Assembly (NCBI RefSeq): GCF_041296385.1
Contig: NW_027183523.1
Coordinates: 124,001-188,000, forward strand
DNA: 64,000 nucleotides
Direction of reading: 5' to 3'
Source: Aphelocoma coerulescens
Lineage: Eukaryota > Chordata > Aves > Passeriformes > Corvidae
The notes under the pieces are model-generated. The model made no database searches, was not told the DNA's origin, and was given only the letters and a program-made list of their open reading frames with translations. Position 1 is the stretch's first letter. Each line of letters begins with the position of its first letter. Below are positions 1-8,700 of the stretch, one piece after another. A program made the position numbers and the translations under genes.

Positions 1-412
1 CACAATCCTCCCGAACCCCCACCCACCCTGACCCCCCCAAAACCCCCCCCAGAACCCCACTGTGATCCCCCCAAAACCCCACTGTGACCCCCCCCAAAAC
101 CCCCCTATGACCCCCCCACCATCCTCCCGGGCCCCCATCCACCCTGACCCCCCTGTGACCCCCCAAAACCCCCCTGTGACCCCCCAAACCCCCCCTGTGA
201 CCCCCCCAAAATCCCCCTATGACCCCCCCCACCTCAACCTCTCCTCTGACCCCCCACCCAACCCTGACCCTCTACCGTAACCCCCCAGCCCCCCAACTCC
301 CCCAGCCCCCCTTGGCCCCCCAACCCCCCCTCTGTGCCCCCTCCCCAGACCCCCCCAGACCCCCTTAGACCCCCCCAAACCCCCTGACCCCCCCCCCCCC
401 CCCCCCCCCCAG
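1..412 (+). repeat. C-rich tandem repeat in a CD63 intron
   Basis: Intronic. Roughly 20-bp units of the form TGTGACCCCCCAAAACCCC, very C-rich on +, leading into the polypyrimidine tract of the TM3 exon. No coding signal. Confidence 0.7.
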
Positions 413-487
413 TTCGCCGTCCTGCTCAGCCTCATCTGCCTGGTGGAGATCGCCGCCGCCATCGCCGGCTACGTCTTCAAGGACAAG
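413..487 (+). CDS. CD63: CD63 exon: transmembrane segment 3
   Basis: 25 codons in phase 0 after a long C-tract acceptor ending at 412; donor AAG|GTGGGG. It encodes most of TM3 and the first residues of the large extracellular loop (YVFKDK). Confidence 0.95.
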
Positions 488-2777
488 GTGGGGGTCCCTG
501 ACCACCCCCCCCTGACCCCGGGGGTCCCGTCACCCCCTCCAGGGGGGTCCCACCACCCCCTGTGACCCCCCCCCGACCCACTTTTCCCCCCCCCCTCAAG
601 GTGCACGGGCTGGTGGAGAAGGGGATGTCGGAGCTCATGAGAGGCTACGACAAGGACCCGGTGCTGGCCACCGCCATGGACGGCTTCCAGCGCGAGGTGA
701 GCTTTGGGGTCACCCCCCTCTAATTTGGGGAGGGGGCTTGTGCTGCTCCTGGACCCCCCTCCCCGCAATTCCTGACCCTTTTTCCGGGCAGTTTTCCTGC
801 TGTGGGGTCAATAACTACACGGACTGGGCGAGCCTGGAGCCCTTCAAGACCAACGACACCGTGCCCAGGTCCTGCTGCCGCACGGACACCCCCACCTGCA
901 ACGTCCGGCCCACTCCGGCCACCGTGTTCGTGAAGGTGAGACCCCCCCCCCCCACCCACTCCTGAAGCCCCTTTTGGGGGGGTCCCTGAGCCCCCTGAGG
1001 GCCCCCCCGCTCCCCTGTGCCTCCCCCCTGCCCAGGGCTGCCTGCCCAGCGTGGAGGCGTGGGTGAAGAACAGCATCGTGCTGCTGGCTGCCGTGGCGCT
1101 GGGCATCGCCTTCTTCGAGGTGAGAGACCCCCCAAAATGGGGGGTGGGATACTCTGAATGGGGGGTGAGACCCTCCCCAAAATGGGGGTGAGAGCCTCTG
1201 AATGGGGGGTGAGACCCTCCCCAAAATGGGGGCTGAGAGTCTCCCCAAAATGGGGGTGAGATCCTCTGAATGTGGGGTGAGAGCCTCTGAATGTGGGCTG
1301 AGACCCCCCCCAAAATGGGGGGTGAGAGCCTCTGAATGTGGGCTGAGACCCTCCCCAAAATGGGGGTGAGATCCTCTGAATGTGGGCTGAGACCCTCTGA
1401 ATGTGGGGCTGAGAGTCCCCCAAAATGGGGGCTGAGACCCTCTGAATGTGGGCTGAGACCCCCCCCAAAATGGGGGTGAGACCCCCCCAAGTGGGGGGTG
1501 AGAGCTCCTGAATGTGGGGTGAGACCCTCCCCAAAATGGGGGCTGAGACTCCCCCCAAAATGGGGGTGGGAGCCTCTGAATGGGGGGTGAGACTCCGCCC
1601 AAATGGGGGTGAGATCCTCTGAATGTGGGGCTGAGACCCCCCCAAAATGGGGGCTGAGACCCTCTGAATGTGGGGCTGAGACCCCCCCAAAATGGGGGCT
1701 GAGACCCTCTGAATGTGGGGTGAGACCCCCCCCAAAATGGGGGCTGAGACCCCCCCAAAATGGGGGTGAGATCCTCTGAATGTGGGGCTGAGACCCCCCC
1801 CAAATGGGGGCTGAGACCCCCCTGAGTATGGGATGAACCCTCTCCAGTGTGGGGCTGAGACCCCCCCGGAAATGGGGGCTGAGACCCCCCTGAGTATGGG
1901 GATGACCCCTCCTCAGTGTGGGGCTGAGACCCCCTCAAATGGGGGCTGAGACCCCCCTGAGTATGGGAATGACCCCCCCAAAGGTAGGGCTGAGACCCCC
2001 CCCAAATGGGGGCTGAGACCCCCCTGAGTATGGGAATGACCCCTCCTCAGTGTGGGGCTGAGACCCCCCCCCCAAATGGGGGCTGAGACCCCCCCCCAAA
2101 TGGGGGCTGAGAACCCCCTGAGTATGGGGATGACCCCTCCTCAGTGTGGGGCTGAGACCCCCCCCAAATGGGGGCTGAGACCCCCCTGAGTATGGGGATG
2201 ACCCCTCCTCAGTGTGGGGCTGAGACCCCCCCCCCAAATGGGGGCTGAGACCCCCCTGAATATGGGAATGACCCCTCCTCAGTGTAGGGCTGAGACCCCC
2301 CCCAAATGGGGGCTGAGACCCCCCCCGGAAATGGGGGCTGAGACCCCCCTGAGTATGGGAATGAACCCCCCCAAAGGTAGGGCTGAGACCCCCCCCAAAT
2401 GGGGGCTGAGACCCCCCTGAGTATGGGGATGACCCCTCCTCAGTGTGGGGCTGAGACCCCCCCCAAATGGGGGCTGAGACCCCCCCCGGAAATGGGGGCT
2501 GAGACCCCCCTGAGTATGGGAATGACCCCTCCTCAGTGTGGGGCTGAGACCCCCCCCAAATGGGGGCTGAGACCCCCCTATGGGAATGACCCCTCCTCAG
2601 TGTGGGGCTGAGACCCTCCCAATGTGGGGCTGACTGACCCCCCCCCCCAAGTGTCACCCACCCCCCCAAAATGTCCCTGACCCCCCCCCCCCCCCCCCTT
2701 TCTCCCCCCAGGTCCTGGGCATCGTCTTCGCCTGCTGCCTCATGCGGGGGATCCGCAGCGGCTACGAGGTCATGTAG
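413..2777 (+). CDS. CD63: CD63 antigen (tetraspanin-30), 3' five coding exons
   Basis: Tetraspanin of late endosomes, lysosomes, lysosome-related organelles and exosomes; a membrane scaffold. Coding exons 413-487, 601-696, 792-935, 1036-1119 and 2712-2777 join in frame with GT/AG borders (25, 32, 48 and 28 codons, then 21 plus stop). Seen in order: third membrane segment (LVEIAAAIAGYVF), large extracellular loop with the CCG motif in FSCCGVNNYTDW, a PRSCC motif and two further loop cysteines, N-glycosylation sequons NYT and NDT, fourth membrane segment (LLAAVALGIAFFEVLGIVF), and the C-terminal GYEVM tail, which in CD63 is the tyrosine-based lysosomal sorting signal. The start codon, first two membrane segments and small loop lie left of the window. 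The tail and loop pattern distinguish it from CD9, CD81, CD151 and CD82. Convergent with RDH5, as in mammals. Confidence 0.97.
601..696 (+). CDS. CD63: CD63 exon: start of large extracellular loop
   Basis: 32 codons between acceptor CTCAAG| and donor GAG|GTGAGC. It encodes the variable helical part of the loop before the CCG motif. This part is diverged from mammals, as expected for CD63. Confidence 0.93.
792..935 (+). CDS. CD63: CD63 exon: CCG motif and cysteine-rich loop
   Basis: 48 codons. It begins FSCCG and contains NYTDW, NDT, PRSCC and a later Cys (PTCN). Acceptor GGGCAG|, donor AAG|GTGAGA. These cysteines form the conserved loop disulphides. Confidence 0.96.
1036..1119 (+). CDS. CD63: CD63 exon: transmembrane segment 4
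   Basis: 28 codons. It starts with the last loop cysteine (GCLPSVEAW) and continues into TM4 (LLAAVALGIAFFE). Donor GAG|GTGAGA is followed at once by a long minisatellite. Confidence 0.95.
1120..2640 (+). repeat. Minisatellite filling the last CD63 intron
   Basis: Two related arrays. 1120-1800 alternates CCCAAAATGGGGGTGAGA with CTCTGAATGTGGG. 1800-2620 uses a unit of about 65 bp containing CCCAAATGGGGGCTGAGA and TGAGTATGGGAATGACCCC. Many units carry GGTGAGA, matching the donor GAG|GTGAGAG at 1117-1125, so the array may have been seeded at the exon edge. Confidence 0.9.
2712..2777 (+). CDS. CD63: CD63 terminal coding exon
   Basis: 21 codons plus TAG. It encodes the end of TM4, a membrane-proximal CC pair and RSGYEVM, the lysosomal sorting tail. 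Confidence 0.97.
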   Translation, partial: VLGIVFACCLMRGIRSGYEVM

Positions 2778-2912
2778 CCCCCCCCCCAAATTCCTGCCCC
2801 CCCCCTTGGGGGTCCTGGGGGGGGCCTCGGGGGGTGTCCTGGCAGGGCCCACGTGCCAACCCCCCCCCCCCCCCCCCTTTCCGGGGGTCCTGGGGGGGCC
2901 CCCCGGGTTTGG

Positions 2913-2918
2913 AATAAA
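2913..2918 (+). terminator. CD63 polyadenylation signal AATAAA
   Basis: Canonical AATAAA 136 nt after the CD63 stop, followed by a GT-rich stretch, giving a 3' UTR of roughly 150-160 nt. Confidence 0.85.
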
Positions 2919-3129
2919 GAGGAAAAGCTTCTGGAGAGCCGAGTGTGATGGGTGGGGGTCCCTGGGGGTCTCTGGGGTGGGGGAGGCCCTGGTGGGGTTG
3001 GGGGGACCCTGAGGGGTGGATTTGGTGGGGGGGGGGGGGGAGTTCTTTGGGGTGGGGGGCGTTAACTTGTGGATGAAGGGGTCTTTTATGGGGTGGGGGT
3101 TGGGGGGATCCCTCCTGGGTTTGGGGGGT

Positions 3130-3470
3130 GGGGATGGTGGGGGGGGTCCCTCTTGGAGTTGAGGAGGTTTTAGGGGGTCCGGGGGGGGTCCCTGATGGAG
3201 TTGAGGGGGTTTTAGGGGGTCCGGGGGGGGTCCCTGATGGAGTTGAGGGGGTTTTAGGGGGTCTGAGGGGGCCTCACTTGGAGTTGAGGGGGTTTTAGGG
3301 GGTCCGGGGGGGGTCCCTGATGGAGTTGAGGGGGTTTTAGGGGGTCCGGGGGGTCCCTCTTGGAGTTGAGGGGGTTTTAGGGGGTCCGGGGGGGTCCCTG
3401 ATGGAGTTGAGGGGGTTTTAGGGGGTCTGAGGGGGCCTCACTTGGAGTTGAGGGGGTTTTAGGGGGTCCA
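3130..3470 (+). repeat. 43-bp minisatellite downstream of CD63
   Basis: About eight copies of a unit containing GGAGTTGAGGGGGTTTTAGG and GGGGGGTCCCTGATGG. Lies between the CD63 poly(A) site and the RDH5 3' array. 2920-3130 is unclassified G-rich sequence. Confidence 0.85.
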
Positions 3471-3559
3471 TGCTGGGGTTTTGGGGTCTCTGTGTGTCCC
3501 CTCAACGTCCCCAAATCTTCACGTGCCACCACAACTTCCCCGAGCTGGGCAGTGAGGGG

Positions 3560-5510
3560 TGAGTTTGGGGGGGCTTTATTTGGGTCTGGGGGCTCTCAGT
3601 GGGTGCTTTGATCAGGGCCAGGTCCATGGGGCTCCAGGTGCCACCTCAGTGTCCCCAAATCCACACGTGGCACCTCAGTGTCCCCAAATCCCTGTTCCAC
3701 CCATGACCCCGAGCAAGAACAAGGCCGGACGAGTTCGGGGTGTTCATCCCCCATCCTGGGGGGCTTTATTTGGGTCTGGGGGCTCTCAATGGGTGCTGTG
3801 GGCCGGCTTGGGCAGGATGAGGGCCAGGGCCAGGTCCATGGGGCTCCAGGTGCCACCTCAATGTCCCCAAATCCACACGTGGCACCTCAGTGTCCCCAAA
3901 TCCCTGTTCCACCCATGACCCCGAGCAAGAACAAGGCCGGACAGGTTTGGGGTGTTCATCCCCATCCTGGGGGGCTTTATGTGGGTCTGGGGGCTCTCAA
4001 TGGGTGCTGTGGACAGGGTGAAAGCCACAGCCAGGTCCATGGGGCTCCAGGTGCCACCTCAATGTCCCCAAATCCACACGTGGCACCTCAATGTCCCCAA
4101 ATCCCTGTTCCACCCATGACCCCGAGCAAGAACAAGGCCAGGCGAGTTCAGGCTGTTTCTCCCCCAGCCTGGGGGGCTTTATTTGGGTCTGGGGGCTCTC
4201 AGTGGGTGCTTTGATCAGGGCCAGGTCCATGGGGCTCCAGGTGCCACCTCAGTATCCCCAAATCCACACGTGGCACCTCAATGTCCCCAAATCCCTGTTC
4301 CACCCATGACCCCGAGCAAGAACAAGGCCGGACAAGTTTGGGGTGTTCATCCCCACCCTGGGGGGCTTTATTTGGGTCTGGGGGCTCTCAGTGGATGCTT
4401 TGATCAGGGCCAGGTCCATGGGGCTCCAGGTGCCACCTCAATGTCCCCAAATCCACACGTGGCACCTCAGTGTCCCCAAATCCCTGTTCCACCCATGACC
4501 CCGAGCAAGAACAAGGCCGGACGAGTTCGGGGTGTTCATCCCCATCCTGGGGGGCTTTATTTGGGTCTGGGGGCTCTCAGTGGACGCTGTGGGCCGGCTT
4601 GGGCAGGATGAGGGCCAGGGCCAGGTCCATGGGGCTCCAGGTGCCACCTCAATGTCCCCAAATCCACACGTGGCACCTCAGTGTCCCCAAATCCCTCTTC
4701 CACCCATGACCCCGAGCAAGAACAAGGCCGGACAGGTTTGGGGTGTTCATCCCCATCCTGGGGGGCTTTATTTGGGTCTGGGGGCTCTCAATGGGTGCTG
4801 TGGACAGGGTGAAAGCCACAGCCAGGTCCATGGGGCTCCAGGTGCCACCTCAATGTCCCCAAATCCCTGTTCCACCCATGACCCCGAGCAAGAACAAGGC
4901 CGGACAAGTTTGGGGTGTTCATCCCCCATCCTGGGGGGCTTTATTTGGGTCTGGGGGCTCTCAGTGGGTGCTTTGATCAGGGCCAGGTCCATGGGGCTCC
5001 AGGTGCCACCTCAGTATCCCCAAATCCACACGTGGCACCTCAATGTCCCCAAATCCCTGTTCCACCCATGACCCCGAGCAAGAACAAGGCCGGACGAGTT
5101 CGGGGTGTTCATCCCCACCTTGGGGGGCTTTATTTGGGTCTGGGGGCTCTCAGTGGACGCTGTGGGCCGGCTTGGGCAGGATGAGGGCCAGGGCCAGGTC
5201 CATGGGGCTCCAGGTGCCACCTCAATGTCCCCAAATCCCTGTTCCACCCATGACCCCGAGCAAGAACAAGGCCGGACAAGTTTGGGGTGTTCATCCCCCA
5301 CCCTGGGGGGCTTTATTTGGGTCTGGGGGCTCCCAGCGGATGCCTTGGGCTGGGCCAGGTCCATGGGGCTCCAGGTGCCACCTCAATGTCCCCAAATCCA
5401 CACGTGGCACCTCAATGTCCCCAAATCCCTGTTCCACCCATGACCCCGAGCAAGAACAAGGCCGGACGAGTTCGGGCTGTTTCTCCCCCACCTTGGGGGG
5501 CTTTATTTGG
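3560..5510 (-). repeat. Tandem array of the RDH5 3' end (about 10 extra copies)
   Basis: Units of about 170-205 bp. Each contains CTTTATTTGGG (AATAAA on -), the TCA of the RDH5 stop, and in the best copies (about 3790-3840, 4575-4630, 5150-5205) nearly 60 bp of the last RDH5 codons. This is followed by non-exonic sequence with CCCCAAATCCACACGTGG and GAGCAAGAACAAGGCC. The CTTTAT landmark recurs near 3573, 3763, 3974, 4177, 4366, 4555, 4766, 4938, 5128 and 5311; the functional copy is at 5501. The copy at 3974 has a broken signal (CTTTATGTGG). Confidence 0.93.
5502..5507 (-). terminator. RDH5 polyadenylation signal AATAAA
   Basis: TTTATT on + (AATAAA on -) begins only 15 nt after the stop codon, implying an extremely short 3' UTR unless one of the duplicated downstream signals is used. 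Confidence 0.7.
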
Positions 5511-5522
5511 GTCTGGGGGCTC

Positions 5523-5746
5523 TCAGTGGACGCTGTGGGCCGGCTTGGGCAGGATGAGGGCCAGGGCCAGGTCCACGAGGGCCGAGGGCAGGTAGGAGGC
5601 CGGCAGCCAGAGCAGCTTGGCGTCCCAGCCGGCGCTGTAGCGGCTGCGCGGGTGCTGCGCCCGCAGCGCGTGCTCGATGCAGTCGGTGACCTTGGCCAGG
5701 TCCTGGTCGCACAGCAGCGACAGCAGCAGGCGCTGCACCCGCAGGT
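5523..5746 (-). CDS. RDH5: RDH5 terminal coding exon
   Basis: 224 nt including TGA at 5525-5523. Encodes [15 protein letters not shown] and the C-terminal membrane segment. The acceptor TGCCCAG| is preceded by the intron-4 minisatellite. Confidence 0.96.
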
Positions 5747-8700
5747 CTGGGCAGGGGAAAGCGCCCGGAGAGGGAAACTGAGGCAGCGGCGGGAGGATGG
5801 GGAGTGGGGGAGGTGGGAAAGAGTCAGGAAAAGGGAAACTGAGGCAGGGGTGGGAGGATGGGGATTGGGGGAGGTGGGAAAAGGGAAACTGAGGCAGCGG
5901 CAGGAGGATGGGGAGTGGGGGAGGTGGGAAAAGGGAAACTGAGGCAGGGGTGGGAGGATGGGGATTGGGGGAGGTGGGAAAGGGAAACTGAGGCAGGGCT
6001 GGGGTTTGGGGTCTGGGGGAGTTGGGAAAGGGTCAGGAAAAGGGAAACTGAAGCAGTGGTGGGAGGATGGGGTTTGGGGTTTGGGGGAGGTGGGAAAGGG
6101 AAACTGAGGCAGGGGTGGGAGGATTGGGAGAGGTGGGAGGTGGGAAAAGGGTCAGGAAAGGGGAAACTGAGGCAGGGCCGGGGTTTGGGGTCTGGGGGAG
6201 TTGGGAAAGGGTCAGGAAAAGGGAAACTGAGGCAGGGGTGGGATGCTGGGGTTTGGGGGAGTTGGGAGGTGGGAAAAGGGTCAGGAAAGGAGAAACTGAG
6301 GCAGGGCTGGGATGCTGGAATTTGGGGGATGCAGTAAAAGGGGAAACTGAGGCAGGGTGGGACGCTGGAATTTGGGGTCTGGGGGATGCAGGAAAGGGGG
6401 AAACTGAGGCAGGGGTGGGATGCTGGAATTTGGGGTCTGGGGGATGCAGGAAAGGGGGAAACTGAGGCAGGGGTGGGATGCCGGAATTTGGGGTCTGGGG
6501 GATGCAGGAAAGGGGGAAACTGAGGCAGGGTGGGACGCTGGAATTTGGGGTCCGGGGGGGAGCCCCAGGGGTTCGGGGCCGTGCCCCACAGCCCCCGCCC
6601 CACTCACACTGGGGGAGGAAGTGCTCCCCGTAGCTGCTGCGGGTCTCGGGCTCCAGGCGCTCCCAGCAGCGCCGCAGCGACACCTCCAGCGCGGCCAGGT
6701 CGGTCACGTTGGTCTTGAAAAAACCCGGCTCCACCATGCTCACCTTGACCCCAAAGTGCCGCATGTCCCGCCTGAGAGGGGTCAGGGGGTGGTCAGAGGG
6801 GTCAGGGGGTGGTCAGGGGGTGGCCAGGGGGGTCAGGGGGTGGCCAGAGGGCTCAGGGGGTGGCCAGAGGGCTCAGGGCCACTCAGGTCCGTCACGTTGG
6901 TCTTGAAAAAACCCGGCTCCACCATGCTCACCTTGACCCCAAAGTGCCGCATGTCCCGCCTGAGAGGGGTCAGGGGGTGGTCAGGGGGTCAGGGGGTGGT
7001 CAGGGGGGTCAGGGGGTGGTCAGGGGGGTCAGGGGGTGGCCAGAGGGGTCAGGGCCACCCAGGTCCGTCACGTTGGTCTTGAAGAACCCCGGTTCCACCA
7101 TGCTCACCTTGACCCCAAAGTGCCGCATGTCCCGCCTGAGAGGGGTCAGGGGGTGGTCAGGGGGTGGTCAGAGGGGTCAGGGAATGGCCAGAGGGGTCAG
7201 GGGGTGGCCAGAGGGGTCAGGGAATGGCCAGGGGGGTCAGGGAATGGCCAGAGGGCTCAGGGGGTGGCCAGAGGGGTCAGGGGGTGGTCAGGGGGTGGTC
7301 AGGGGGTGGTCAGGGGGTGGCCAGAGGGCTCAGGACCACCCAGGTCCGTCACGTTGGTCTTGAAAAAACCCGGCTCCACCATGTTCACCTTGACCCCAAA
7401 GTGCCGCATGTCCCGCCTGAGAGGGGTCAGGGGGTGGTCAGGGGGTGGTCAGAGGGTCAGGGGGTGGTCAGGGGGGTCAGGGGGTGGCCAGAGGGTCAGG
7501 GAGTGGCCAGAGGGCTCAGGACCACCCAGGTCCGTCACGTTGGTCTTGAAGAACCCAGGCTCCACCATGCTGACCTTGACCCCAAAGTGCCGCATGTCCC
7601 GCCTGAGAGGGGTCAGGGGGTGGTCAGGGGGTGGTCAGAGGGGTCAGGGGGTGGCCAGAGGGGTCAGGGGGTGGCCAGAGGGGTCAGGGCCACCCAGGTC
7701 CGTCACGTTGGTCTTGAAGAACCCCGGTTCCACCATGCTGACCTTGACCCCAAAGTGCCGCATGTCCCGCCTGAGAGGGGTCAGGGGGTGGTCAGGGGGT
7801 GGTCAGAGGGTGGCCAGGGGGTGGTCAGAGGGTCAGGGGGTGGCCAGGGGGTGGTCAGAGGGTCAGGGGGTGGCCAGAGGGCTCAGGGGGTGGCCAGAGG
7901 GGTCAGGACCACCCAGGTTGGTCATGCCAATCTTGAAGAACCCTGGTTCCACCATGCTCACCTTGACCCCAAAGTGCCGCATGTCCCGCCTGAGAGGGGT
8001 CAGGGGGGTCAGGGGGTGGCCAGAGGGTCAGGGGGTGGCCAGGGGGTGGTCAGGGGGGTCAGGGGGTGGTCAGGGGGGTCAGGGGGTGGCCAGAGGGGTC
8101 AGGACCACCCAGGTCCGTCACGTTGGTCTTGAAGAACCCCAGCTCCACCATGCTCACCTTGACCCCAAAGTGCCGCATGTCCCGCCTGAGAGGGGTCAGG
8201 GGGGTCAGGGGGTGGCCAGAGGGTCAGGGGGTGGCCAGGGGGTGGTCAGGGGGGTCAGGGGGTGGTCAGGGGCTCAGGGGGTGGCCAGAGGGCTCAGGAC
8301 CACCCAGGTCCGTCACGTTGGTCTTGAAGAACCCTGGCTCCACCATGCTGACCTTGACCCCAAAGTGCCGCCTGAGAGTGGGTCAGGGGGTGGCAGGAGG
8401 GGTCAGGAGGTAGCCAGAGGGGTTAGGAGGTAGCCAGAAGTGTCAGTAGGTAGCCAGAAGTGTCAGGAGGTAGCCAGAAGGGTCAGGAGGTAGCCAGAGG
8501 GGTCAGGAGGTAGCCAGAAGTGTCAGTAGGTAGCCAGAAGTGTCAGGAGGTAGCCAGAAGGGTCAGGAGGTAGCCAGAGGGGTCAGGAGGTAGCCAGAAG
8601 GGTCAGGAGGTAGCCAGAGGGGTCAGGAGGTAGCCAGAAGGGTCAGGAGGTAGCCAGAGGGGTCAGGAGGTAACCAGAAGTGTCAGGAGGTAGCCAGAAG

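Noticed and set aside
6889..8375. Eight additional RDH5-like exons as separate paralogous genes
   Set aside because: Only the same 75-bp exon edge is repeated, with no other RDH exons between copies. They are array units, not gene copies.
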